8,220 nt of DNA from an uncultured Porphyromonadaceae bacterium (GCA_905212215.1 CAJMDR010000072.1:1-8220), one strand, 5' to 3'; numbered from the stretch's first letter, positions 1 through 7,292 are shown. Numbers and translations: made by a program. The notes: generated by a model not told the origin, from the sequence alone.

Positions 1-1016
1 TCGTTGGCCGGCACATTATCCGGCAAAATATAACTCCCCTCGGCTTTCAGCATCGCAGGGAAAACAATGCAGTGGAATACGATGTTGTCCTTGCCGATAA
101 AGTGGACCATTTTCGTATCCTTGTCTTTCCAATACAGTTCCCATTTGTCGGGAAGCAACTCTTTGGTATTCGAGATATACCCGATAGGAGCATCGAACCA
201 CACATACAACACCTTACCTTCGGCGCCTTCCACCGGTACGGGAACCCCCCAATCGAGGTCACGGCTCACCGCGCGAGGTTGTAACCCCATGTCGAGCCAC
301 GATTTGCATTGTCCGTACACATTCGGTTTCCATTCCTTATGCTCTTCCAAAATCCATTGGCGCAAGAACGGTTCCCACTTGTCGAGAGGCAGATACCAAT
401 GCTTTGTCTCCCGCAAAACAGGCTGATTTCCCGTAATGGCCGATTTAGGATTAATCAAATCGGTCGCATTCAACGATGTGCCGCAAGCCTCGCATTGGTC
501 GCCATAAGCATGTTCGTTGCCGCAATGAGGACATGTGCCGGTAACATAACGGTCGGCCAAGAACTGCTCCGCCTCAGGATCGTAGAGCTGTTCGGAAGTC
601 TTCTCCACGAATTCACCTTTGTCATAAAGACGCTTGAAGAAGTCCGACGCAGTGCGACGATGGGTTTCCGAAGTAGTACGGCCATAAACGTCAAACGAAA
701 TGCCAAGTTCCTCGAATGAGTCGCGGATAATGGCATGGTAACGGTCGACTATATCCTGCGGGGTGACACCCTCTTTCTTAGCTTTTATAGTAATGGGCAC
801 GCCATGTTCGTCGCTACCGCCGATGAGGAGCACATCGCGGCCTTGCAGACGCAGATAGCGAGTATAGATGTCGGCAGGAATATATACCCCCGCCAGATGG
901 CCTATATGCACAGGCCCATTGGCGTATGGCAATGCCGTAGTAATCAGAGTACGGTTGAATTTCTTTTCCTGTGAATTACCACCGCAAATATCATCGAGAT
1001 TAAAATTGCTATTCAT
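1..1016 (-). CDS. metG: Methionyl-tRNA synthetase, N-terminal half (cut by window edge)
   Basis: Cytoplasmic class I aminoacyl-tRNA synthetase that charges tRNA-Met with methionine. The first 338 codons are in the window; the rest lies beyond base 1. The translation shows the class I HIGH motif at residues 37-40 inside [16 protein letters not shown], then the GGSDEHG segment. A four-cysteine zinc knuckle follows at C162/C165/C175/C178 (CPHC...CEAC), and then the family signature [10 protein letters not shown]. The KMSKS-type motif is expected just past the last visible residues (PDNVPAN) and so is not seen. I chose the ATG at 1014-1016 because the frame upstream has no other ATG before a TAG at 1053-1055. 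The start has no evident Shine-Dalgarno site, which is usual for Bacteroidetes. It is transcribed divergently from the BspA-like gene, from a promoter about 110 bp upstream. Identification is very secure. Confidence 0.97.
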   Translation of the reverse strand, partial: MNSNFNLDDICGGNSQEKKFNRTLITTALPYANGPVHIGHLAGVYIPADIYTRYLRLQGRDVLLIGGSDEHGVPITIKAKKEGVTPQDIVDRYHAIIRDSFEELGISFDVYGRTTSETHRRTASDFFKRLYDKGEFVEKTSEQLYDPEAEQFLADRYVTGTCPHCGNEHAYGDQCEACGTSLNATDLINPKSAITGNQPVLRETKHWYLPLDKWEPFLRQWILEEHKEWKPNVYGQCKSWLDMGLQPRAVSRDLDWGVPVPVEGAEGKVLYVWFDAPIGYISNTKELLPDKWELYWKDKDTKMVHFIGKDNIVFHCIVFPAMLKAEGSYILPDNVPAN

Positions 1017-1035
1017 ATCAAAATCATTACAAGTT

Positions 1036-1113
1036 GGCCTTTTATCAAGGAGCTATTACACACAAGCCCTTTTACAAGAGCCTATTAAAACAGCCCTTTT
1101 ACAAGAACCTTTT
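1036..1113 (-). repeat. Three imperfect tandem repeats in the metG leader
   Basis: Three units of 27-29 bp start near 1037, 1066 and 1093. The two right-hand units share the plus-strand core GCCCTTTTACAAGA, and the two left-hand units share GCTATTA or CCTATTA. The leftmost unit is the most diverged (GCCTTTTATCAAGG). All lie between the proposed metG start site and the ATG, so the metG mRNA would carry CTTGTAAAAGG-like motifs three times. I see no strong hairpin in a single unit. The role is unknown: they could be leader regulatory sites or simply a slippage-derived repeat. Confidence 0.6.
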
Positions 1114-1124
1114 CCATTAAAGTA

Positions 1125-1156
1125 CAAAATTACTAAATTTCCCCGACCCCCGCAAA
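1125..1156 (-). promoter_or_regulatory. Probable metG promoter, Bacteroidetes type
   Basis: Read on the minus strand, TTTG (1153-1156) is followed after 20 bp by TAATTTTG (1125-1132). This matches the known Bacteroidetes sigma-ABfr pattern (TTTG, 19-21 bp, TAnnTTTG). Transcription should start near 1118, giving a leader of about 100 nt that contains the tandem repeats at 1036-1113. Confidence 0.7.
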
Positions 1157-1347
1157 TCCCCCATGCCCCTTCTTTTGCCAATCTCTTTGACTACCGCTTT
1201 GACCAACGTAATTCTTGAATGAATTCCACTCATTTGCAAAGAACAAATGTGATATAACTACCTGCGTTCAAAAGATTAGGCACAAGAAAGAACATTCGTA
1301 CTTAACATTAATTAACATATCGGGGGGGGTAATTCCAGAATTTTACT
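1157..1347. other. Divergent intergenic region upstream of the BspA-like gene
   Basis: No gene is seen here. It contains the inverted repeat CATTTG-N7-CAAATG (1231-1249), a looser dyad AATTC-N6-GAATT near 1210, and the heptamer TTAACAT twice ten bases apart (1302-1308 and 1312-1318), so on the same helix face. It also contains a run of eight G at 1322-1329. The dyads could bind a regulator of the BspA-like gene, but no binding site is recognised. Confidence 0.4.
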
Positions 1348-1355
1348 TACCTTTG
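1348..1355 (+). promoter_or_regulatory. Candidate -7 element for the BspA-like gene
   Basis: TACCTTTG matches TAnnTTTG and lies 64 bp before the ATG, implying a leader of roughly 55-60 nt. The expected TTTG at about 20 bp upstream is missing; that position is occupied by the eight-G tract at 1322-1329. It is therefore a weaker call than the metG promoter. Confidence 0.5.
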
Positions 1356-1419
1356 CAGTGTACTTGACTCCTTTTAAAACAAAATCAGTCACAATAACAT
1401 CATAAAACACTAAAACAAG

Positions 1420-3588
1420 ATGCAGAAATTTTTACAAGCGCTAAACCTCCGGCGCATGACGTGGAGTCTGTTATGCGTCATTATTGCTTCAACAGCAATC
1501 AATGCCCAGACTTTCACGGCAGGCAAACTCAGCTACCGCTTAAACAACGGTAAAGCTATCCTCCTTGGCTTCGCCGAGGACCAGACAGAAGAGAATCTGG
1601 TCATCCCCGCCACCGCGACTTTCAACGGAACACAATATCCTGTGACCGAAGTTGCAGACATGGCCTTTCAGGGACAGGAAATCACTACCATTGTCCTTGG
1701 CGACAACGTGGAGAAATTTGGACTGAGAGCCTTCGGCATCATCCCGACCCTGACCTCGGTCAAGCTCAACGACAAACTCGCAGTGATAGGAATGCAGGCT
1801 TTCATGGGCGACAAACTCCTGAAGACCATAACCATTCCCGGCAATGTCACTACAATCGACGAGAATGCCTTCTACAACAGCGGCCTCGAGACAGTAGTGA
1901 TAGGAGCAAAAGTAAAGGATTTGGCTCCATCAGCTTTTGCCAATTCCCAGCTCAAAGACATCACCGTAGACGCGGCTAATCCCTACTTTGAGGCAAAGGA
2001 AGGAATACTATATTCCAAAGGCAGAAAGTCGCTACTCTACTACGGCAACGGACTTGAAGCTGAAAGCTTCTCTGTACCTTCGGGGGTAGAGAAAATAGGA
2101 GCCTATGCCTTCTTCGGCATCAAGAAACTGCAATCCCTGATTCTCAACGAAGGACTCAAAGAGATAGGATACTTCGCACTGAGTAGAGTGAAGCTAACGA
2201 CCCTTACCATACCCGCAAGTCTGGAGAATATCGCAGCCTGCGCTTTCTACTATTCTCCGAGTCTGAAGGAGATAAAATTGGCTCCAGGAAATCCAAATTT
2301 TGCTATATTGAACAATGTTCTCACCAATAATACCACCAAAACAATGGTGAAATGTTTTGGTGCTTCCGGCCAGAACGTTACTATACCCGAAGGAATAGTC
2401 ACCATTGAAGGTGGTTGCTTCGAAGTCGCTGAAATGACAACGGTAACCATTCCCGCATCAGTGACGAAAATCGGAGAGAATGCTTTTGAGGAATGTACCA
2501 ATCTCACCACGGTGACCGGTTGCGAAGGCCTTCAGGTAATCGACAATTCAGCTTTCATCAATTGCGAGAAACTGGCATCTTTCCCCTTTACAGCCAGCCT
2601 CCGCAGAATCGGGGACAGCGCTTTCGGCGCAGTTTTGGGTCTTACAGAAGTTATGCTTCCCGAAGGTGTGGAGATAATAGAATATGGTGCCTTCGCTGAC
2701 TGTGAAAATATAAAGAAAGCTTCTATCCCCGCCTCCGTAAAGACTTTGGGTGAAGCCGTTTTCCACACCTGCACAGCTATGGAGACATGTCAGCTTCCCG
2801 AAGGTCTGAAATCATTGCCTTCCGGTTTGTTCTCAAACAATCCGCTCAAATCAATCAACATACCCTCAACAGTGACGTATATAGGCGATGATGTGTTCAT
2901 GAAATCTCAGTTTACAGAAGTGAAACTGCCCAATGGCCTTACACATATCGGCGACGGAGCTTTCTATGAGTCAAAAATAACATCCATCGTCATTCCCGAC
3001 AAAGTAGACACGGTAGGCAATACCTGTTTCGGCCACTGTTTCAATCTGCTGACAGTTGACTTCGGCAAAGGGGTGAAAGTGATAGGCAGCAGCACTATCA
3101 ACTATGCAGGACCTACAAAGGTCATTCTGCCTGAAGGACTCTTGGAGATACAGAGCTATGGTATTTCGCTTTGCCCTGACCTGACCCAGATAGTACTCCC
3201 TTCCACATTGCAGACGATTGGCCCGAAAGCCTTTGCCCGTTGTCCTTTCAAGGATGTCATCGCCAAGATGCCAACGCCTCCGGCACTTACCGAAAGCAAC
3301 GATACTCGTGCTTTCTCCGACTGGACAAACTGGAACAGTGACGCACTCTATGACTACTGCACGCTTCATGTACCCGCAGAAAGCCTGGAAGCATACAAAA
3401 CGGCTCCCGGATGGCGACTTTTCAAGAACATCAAAGGCGATGCTAACGGCGTGGAAAGCGTTACGGAGGACATCCATGTGGTCGAGATCTATACCATTGA
3501 CGGTCTCCGCATTTCCGAGCCTAAACGCGGCAGCATAAACATCTTCCGTCTCAGCGACGGCAGTGTACGCAAGGAATTCGTCAAATAA
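1420..3588 (+). CDS. Secreted BspA-like leucine-rich-repeat protein (LRR_5 family)
   Basis: A 722-residue exported protein, probably displayed on the cell surface. Residues 1-29 form a signal peptide: basic LRR at 10-12, a hydrophobic core, and likely cleavage after INA29 before Q30. From about residue 60 to 640 the protein is tandem BspA/TpLRR repeats of about 23 residues. These repeatedly show I.A.AF or IG..AF cores followed by L..I.IP..V. A short module at about 650-680 (LHVPAESLEAYKTAPGW, then FKNIKG) is typical at the end of these proteins. The tail reads VEIYTIDGLRISEPKRGSIN and then IFRLSDGSVRK, resembling the short conserved tails of Bacteroidales secreted proteins. Related family members mediate adhesion to host or bacterial partners; that role is inferred here. 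The ATG at 1420 puts the signal peptide at the N terminus; M13 would shorten it. The gene is monocistronic, with a terminator 18 bp downstream. Confidence 0.92.
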   Translation: MQKFLQALNLRRMTWSLLCVIIASTAINAQTFTAGKLSYRLNNGKAILLGFAEDQTEENLVIPATATFNGTQYPVTEVADMAFQGQEITTIVLGDNVEKFGLRAFGIIPTLTSVKLNDKLAVIGMQAFMGDKLLKTITIPGNVTTIDENAFYNSGLETVVIGAKVKDLAPSAFANSQLKDITVDAANPYFEAKEGILYSKGRKSLLYYGNGLEAESFSVPSGVEKIGAYAFFGIKKLQSLILNEGLKEIGYFALSRVKLTTLTIPASLENIAACAFYYSPSLKEIKLAPGNPNFAILNNVLTNNTTKTMVKCFGASGQNVTIPEGIVTIEGGCFEVAEMTTVTIPASVTKIGENAFEECTNLTTVTGCEGLQVIDNSAFINCEKLASFPFTASLRRIGDSAFGAVLGLTEVMLPEGVEIIEYGAFADCENIKKASIPASVKTLGEAVFHTCTAMETCQLPEGLKSLPSGLFSNNPLKSINIPSTVTYIGDDVFMKSQFTEVKLPNGLTHIGDGAFYESKITSIVIPDKVDTVGNTCFGHCFNLLTVDFGKGVKVIGSSTINYAGPTKVILPEGLLEIQSYGISLCPDLTQIVLPSTLQTIGPKAFARCPFKDVIAKMPTPPALTESNDTRAFSDWTNWNSDALYDYCTLHVPAESLEAYKTAPGWRLFKNIKGDANGVESVTEDIHVVEIYTIDGLRISEPKRGSINIFRLSDGSVRKEFVK

Positions 3589-3606
3589 CCCTGACGGATC
3601 ACCATC

Positions 3607-3646
3607 GAGGGCGGATGCAAGTGACTGGCATACGCCCTCTTTCTTT
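3607..3646 (+). terminator. Intrinsic terminator after the BspA-like gene
   Basis: The outer stem GAGGGCG (3607-3613) pairs with CGCCCTC (3633-3639), and inside it ATGC pairs with GCAT around an AAGTGACTG loop. The stem is followed directly by TTTCTTT (3640-3646). It begins 18 bp after the TAA of the BspA-like gene, separating it from the small gene downstream. Confidence 0.88.
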
Positions 3647-3687
3647 AAAAAATCCTCAAAAAATCTATCATACTCGGGATTTATAGC

Positions 3688-3695
3688 TAACTTTG
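3688..3695 (+). promoter_or_regulatory. Candidate -7 element for the four-helix-bundle gene
   Basis: TAACTTTG matches TAnnTTTG and sits 23 bp before the ATG at 3719, so the mRNA leader would be very short. No TTTG is seen at the proper distance upstream. Because a strong terminator precedes this gene, it needs its own promoter, and this is the best candidate. Confidence 0.5.
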
Positions 3696-3718
3696 CAAAA
3701 ATCCGGATTTTCAATACC

Positions 3719-4264
3719 ATGAATGAACTAATCAAGCAAAAAGGCAACTATAAGTCTCTGATCAGCTACCAAAAGGCTGATGCCATATACCGTATGACAT
3801 ATCACTTTTACCGAAAATACCTCAGCAAAGGAGACCGCACCACCGACCAGATGGTGCAAGCCGCCCGCAGCGGGAAACAGAACATTGTGGAGGGCTGTGC
3901 CGCCGCCTCAACTTCAACAAAGACAGAAATCAAACTCATAAATGTAGCCAAAGCGAGTCTGAAGGAACTTCTTGAGGATTACGAGGATTATCTGAGAACA
4001 AGAGGCCATCGGCAATGGCAGCCCGGAAGTCTGGAATACGAGGCTATGCGCGACTTGGGCAAGACTCACAACGATGCCAAATTTTTCATGCAAATAGTCG
4101 AAACCAGACCGCCGCAGACAATTGCAAACATGGCCATAATACTGCTTCATCAGACTGATTTCCTCCTGCACAGACTTCTTCAGAAATTGGCAGATGAGTT
4201 CATTAAGGAAGGGGGCTTTTCCGAACGCATGACACGCCTCCGCAAAGACAAAAGAGGCTATTGA
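3719..4264 (+). CDS. Four-helix-bundle protein, IVS/Avd-like superfamily, with a suffix-type C terminus
   Basis: A 181-residue, probably cytoplasmic protein with no signal peptide. It fits the four-helix-bundle family that includes proteins encoded in 23S rRNA intervening sequences and resembles the Avd accessory protein of diversity-generating retroelements. The diagnostic segment is AARSGKQNIVEG (residues 48-59), followed by a basic helical stretch (KTEIKLINVAKASLKELLED) and two further amphipathic helices to about residue 160. The tail FIKEGGFSERMTRLRKDKRG fits the four-helix suffix variant seen mainly in Bacteroidetes. The molecular function of stand-alone members is not established; the surface is very basic, and RNA or DNA binding is an inference. 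I chose the ATG at 3719 because the open frame upstream runs through the terminator and the end of the previous gene. No rRNA or reverse transcriptase is nearby. A hairpin-forming repeat array begins 17 bp after its stop codon. Confidence 0.82.
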   Translation: MNELIKQKGNYKSLISYQKADAIYRMTYHFYRKYLSKGDRTTDQMVQAARSGKQNIVEGCAAASTSTKTEIKLINVAKASLKELLEDYEDYLRTRGHRQWQPGSLEYEAMRDLGKTHNDAKFFMQIVETRPPQTIANMAIILLHQTDFLLHRLLQKLADEFIKEGGFSERMTRLRKDKRGY

Positions 4265-4281
4265 CTCGGACCCTTCAACAC

Positions 4282-4431
4282 CTTAAGGAATTTAAGGCCT
4301 TTAAGGAACTTAAGGAGTTTAGGGAGTGGGCGCTATGCCTTAAACTCCTTGAACTCCTTAACTGCTTAAATTGCCTTAGGGCCTCTCAGTCCTTAAACTC
4401 CTTAAAGCCCTTAAACTCCTTAAAAACCTTA
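4282..4431. repeat. 9-bp repeat array forming a large hairpin (copy A)
   Basis: The left arm is five consecutive 9-mers of the form YTTARGGNN from 4282 to 4326 (CTTAAGGAA, TTTAAGGCC, TTTAAGGAA, CTTAAGGAG, TTTAGGGAG). After the spacer, the right arm carries the reverse complement as units of CCTTAAACT type from 4338 onward; four clear ones lie at 4391-4426. The centre AAGGAGTTTAGGG (4312-4324) / CCTTAAACTCCTT (4338-4350) pairs with one mismatch around a 13-nt spacer, and about 32 of 43 positions pair when the arms are extended. No T-run follows on either strand, so it is not a classical terminator. The array abuts the icd relic at its right end. Bases 4323-4350 are identical to 7727-7754 in copy B. 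Confidence 0.85.
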
Positions 4432-4470
4432 AGCGAGGCGCTTCTCGAGGTTAACGCGAATAGCCTTGCT
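4429..4470 (-). pseudogene. Relic of the 3' end of an isocitrate dehydrogenase gene
   Basis: On the minus strand this stretch reads SKAIRVNLEKRLA-stop. The intact icd gene at the right of the window ends FLKAIRANLEKRLA-stop. From the shared Lys to the stop, 13 codons align. Six differ, five of them only at the third base, plus one Ala-to-Val change. Homology stops about where the neighbouring secreted-protein gene ends: its TGA (4470-4472) overlaps the first base of the relic. The relic has no start and cannot be a gene. It marks one boundary of a duplicated junction. Confidence 0.8.
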
Positions 4471-7292
4471 CAGGGAATAACAGTTTTAATTGCTTTGACT
4501 CCTTGCCGAATTATATATACGCCACGCGGCAGTTCCGGAGCCTCGCCAAAACGGCCTTTGAAAACTGCAATGCCTTGCAGGTTATAATATATGACCTCAT
4601 CCTCCGGCGAGAATTCAATCATTCCCACACCCTTGTTCTCAGGCACAATCTTCACATTTACATTCTTGACAATCTTGCTTCCGTCAACTTTAGTGACAGT
4701 CATAGTAGCCGTGCATTGTCCCTCTTCAAGAGGTGTCAGCATTCCGCGATTGTCTATCTGAGCCACACCCGGATTTGAAATGCTCCACTCAACCGCCTGG
4801 CACACCCCGTCTGCCGGAACAGTCAACCGTGGTATCGGTGCAGGAGAACCCTTAGGGATGCTTACAGAAGCAGGCACCTCAACGTCAGTCAGCCTCGGTT
4901 TCTCCGAGCTTTCCAACAATGTAGGTGAAGTAAGATTCCCTTTTTCTCCAAATATAATGCCGCCTACATTGCTGCCCCAACCATATATTGCATTATCATC
5001 GGTGAGTGCCAAAGAGTACGTTGCGGAAAATGAAACTTGTTGTATTCCATCTTTTATGAATACAGGTTTACTTGGAGATGACTGAACTGCAGAAGTATGT
5101 CCTACACCGAGTTGGCCAAAATCATTGCTTCCCCAACCATATAGTTTGTGGTCAGTTGTAATCAGAAAACCCCGTTTCTTACATCCTAAAATATATTTAA
5201 TGTTTTCCCCTACCTTATTTAATTGGCCGTTAAAGAAATCAAATTCCCACGCGACATCATCCTTATTGGTAAACATCAAGTAACCATCGTATATATTGAA
5301 TGTTTTGACATTTGAACTAATTTTTACTGGAGAATAAACGGAATGATAATTTAAAAATTTATCTCCCCATACCCACAAAGAACCATCCTTTGTAATTGCT
5401 GCACATTGTCCTTCCCAAGCTCGCACTTCGGTTACGTTGTCCAGTATTTTTATTGGCGAATTTGAATAATAACATTTTACCCCGGAGTAATTTGTTTTGA
5501 AAGACGTTCCTTTGCCGAGAAGTTGCCCTTGACAATCGTTGCCAATGCCGTAAAGTTCATCATTCTCATCTATATAAAATAGAGTACCCCAATGCGATAT
5601 TTCATCCTCTCCACTATATGCTGCATCTTTTACATTTTTATATTTAACAGGTAGTTTAGCTCCTGATGTAAAAAAAGTGCCATCATAACCGACAAGCCAG
5701 AGCCATCCGTCTTGTTTAATAAATCCAACTAACTCATCGCTATAAGTAGAAACAATACATTTCGTAACACTATCTGGATCAGAGATAGTATTCCAAGAGT
5801 AAGAATAATCCCCTTTTCCAGAAGGCCAACACTTGTTGGGGTTCTTTAAAACATGCTTGTTTGTCAGATGGAATCTAATTAAACCCGAAGCGAAGATGTC
5901 AATGGGATATTCGTCTGACAAATTATAAGCATCAGTAAATTGGACATTGAAGGTTTCTCGTGGACAAGGCTCGCCATCGGTATTTTTCAGCGCATAAGGC
6001 TCAATTATCACCTGGCATTTCTGCTCCTCATATCCTTCCTCAGGTATTATATACAATGTATTGCCGATTATAGCAGTTTTACGAGGAATAGATTCCCCAT
6101 TATTGTACATGAGTCTTATTTTTGATTCATCCCTATTGGAAGACAGCTCCATGTTATATGTAACCGAAATTATATTCAGAGAAGAGATAGTCGAACCGCC
6201 TTGTGCCGGTACGCGAGATACAGATTTCAAGTCTGTGACTTCGTATCTCTCTGATATTTCCTCGCTGTCAAGATAGTCAGGATGCGTGGCTATGGCCCTC
6301 AGCTCAATATTCCCAGTGAGAGGGATGGGCGCGGTATAACGCATACTGTTTTTATTCGGAGATGTGCCGTCTGTTGTATAACGTATAGTCGCACCTTCAT
6401 TACTGGTGAGAGTCAGTTTTGTACCTCTGCTGTAAAGTCCGCTTTCAAGGGATTTTGAAAGCTTAAGCTGTGATTTGTTAACTGTCAGGTTGCAGGTGGC
6501 TTTGAGACCATTTGCGGTTGTCACAGTAATACGTGCTTTTCCATGATGCCGGGCATATACTTTGCCTGCGCTCACCTTGGCTATGGCAGTGTCGGAAGAA
6601 GACCATGAATAAGTGGTCTGCGCTCCCGAAGGATAAAGAGTCGGTGTGAGTGTGCCGCTTTCCCCGGCAGTAAGTGTCATTGTCGAAGGAAGAGATACTG
6701 ATGTAGGAGTCACTTTCTTTACTGTAACCTTACAGGATGGGGATTGTGATGAAATCTTGGAATAAACGTTTATGGACGTCTCTCCGGCATTCTTTGCAGT
6801 CACCTTTCCTGTCCGGGAATCAACCTCCACAATATCGGGATTCATGGATTGGAAATATGCACCCGCATACGATGTGTAGTCGTTGTCGTATTGATGCCGG
6901 TAGCTGACATATGCCGTCTCACCCGGAGAGAGCGTCAGAGTCGAAGGAGATATATAGACCTTATTATCCCGGCATGTGATGTTCACACTGCGTTTCACAT
7001 GCTGCATCCGGGAGCTGGAGGTGAGCTTGTAGTCCCACTCGCATGTCACTGTCGCTGTGCCGGAGAAATACTGTGTCGGTCTGATGTCCCGGTAGAAGCC
7101 ACTTCCACTGAGGTCAAGATAGCCTCCGTTTGTGGACCAACTGAGGTTGTAGGTAATACCCATAACCGAACTTGTAAAGTCGGCGCTATAGGTTTGTCCC
7201 ACCCATAGGGAAATTTGTGAGCGGGCAGTTGTGAAACTGAATGCCATAAGCATCACAACCAATACAGTGCTCAGATAAGAAAATCGTCTCAT
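4470..7292 (-). CDS. Large secreted protein with Ig-like, chitobiase-C-like and RCC1 modules
   Basis: A 940-residue exported protein of unknown target. The signal peptide spans about residues 1-25 (MRRFSYLSTV, a hydrophobic core, likely cleavage at TARS-Q). Modules in order: an N-terminal beta domain (about 27-110); two bacterial Ig-like group 2 domains (about 112-272, with SPSTLTLSPGE, V.A..AG and LPSTMTLTAGE); a chitobiase/HEX C-terminal-like domain (275-351, with ATIRYTTDGTSPN); an SbsA-like Ig domain (about 355-453); RCC1-type repeats (about 515-795, with LYGIGNDCQGQLLGKG, LWVWGD, LYGWGSNDFGQLGVG, IYGWGSN); and another Ig-like domain (803-883). The tail is IYYNLQGIAV...LPRGVYIIRQG. RCC1 repeats normally form a beta-propeller, here extracellular, so a ligand-binding or adhesive role is inferred. 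The frame extends 44 codons upstream, but M at 7290-7292 starts a proper signal peptide and the upstream part overlaps a structured RNA. The RCC1 part is visibly more AT-rich than the flanking Ig domains. Confidence 0.88.
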   Translation of the reverse strand: MRRFSYLSTVLVVMLMAFSFTTARSQISLWVGQTYSADFTSSVMGITYNLSWSTNGGYLDLSGSGFYRDIRPTQYFSGTATVTCEWDYKLTSSSRMQHVKRSVNITCRDNKVYISPSTLTLSPGETAYVSYRHQYDNDYTSYAGAYFQSMNPDIVEVDSRTGKVTAKNAGETSINVYSKISSQSPSCKVTVKKVTPTSVSLPSTMTLTAGESGTLTPTLYPSGAQTTYSWSSSDTAIAKVSAGKVYARHHGKARITVTTANGLKATCNLTVNKSQLKLSKSLESGLYSRGTKLTLTSNEGATIRYTTDGTSPNKNSMRYTAPIPLTGNIELRAIATHPDYLDSEEISERYEVTDLKSVSRVPAQGGSTISSLNIISVTYNMELSSNRDESKIRLMYNNGESIPRKTAIIGNTLYIIPEEGYEEQKCQVIIEPYALKNTDGEPCPRETFNVQFTDAYNLSDEYPIDIFASGLIRFHLTNKHVLKNPNKCWPSGKGDYSYSWNTISDPDSVTKCIVSTYSDELVGFIKQDGWLWLVGYDGTFFTSGAKLPVKYKNVKDAAYSGEDEISHWGTLFYIDENDELYGIGNDCQGQLLGKGTSFKTNYSGVKCYYSNSPIKILDNVTEVRAWEGQCAAITKDGSLWVWGDKFLNYHSVYSPVKISSNVKTFNIYDGYLMFTNKDDVAWEFDFFNGQLNKVGENIKYILGCKKRGFLITTDHKLYGWGSNDFGQLGVGHTSAVQSSPSKPVFIKDGIQQVSFSATYSLALTDDNAIYGWGSNVGGIIFGEKGNLTSPTLLESSEKPRLTDVEVPASVSIPKGSPAPIPRLTVPADGVCQAVEWSISNPGVAQIDNRGMLTPLEEGQCTATMTVTKVDGSKIVKNVNVKIVPENKGVGMIEFSPEDEVIYYNLQGIAVFKGRFGEAPELPRGVYIIRQGVKAIKTVIP

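Noticed and set aside
67..426. Plus-strand frames across the metG region
   Set aside because: They are antisense to metG, whose motifs are unambiguous, and they encode nothing recognisable.
2971..3747. Long open frame on the minus strand opposite the 3' part of the BspA-like gene
   Set aside because: It is antisense to a clear LRR gene, crosses its terminator and the start region of the next gene, and shows no recognisable domain or signal. It is a shadow frame.
3719..4264. Diversity-generating retroelement accessory gene (avd)
   Set aside because: No reverse transcriptase, template repeat or variable repeat is seen in the window, and the suffix-type tail points to the stand-alone subfamily.
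4282..4431. CRISPR array
   Set aside because: The units are 9 bp and contiguous, with no spacers and with inverted arms. They are simple tandem repeats forming a hairpin.
4261..4587. Plus-strand frame rich in Leu and Lys over the repeat array and icd relic
   Set aside because: The 9-bp repeat has a period divisible by three and so gives a repetitive peptide in any open frame. The frame has only a TTG start and runs into the antisense of the large secreted-protein gene.
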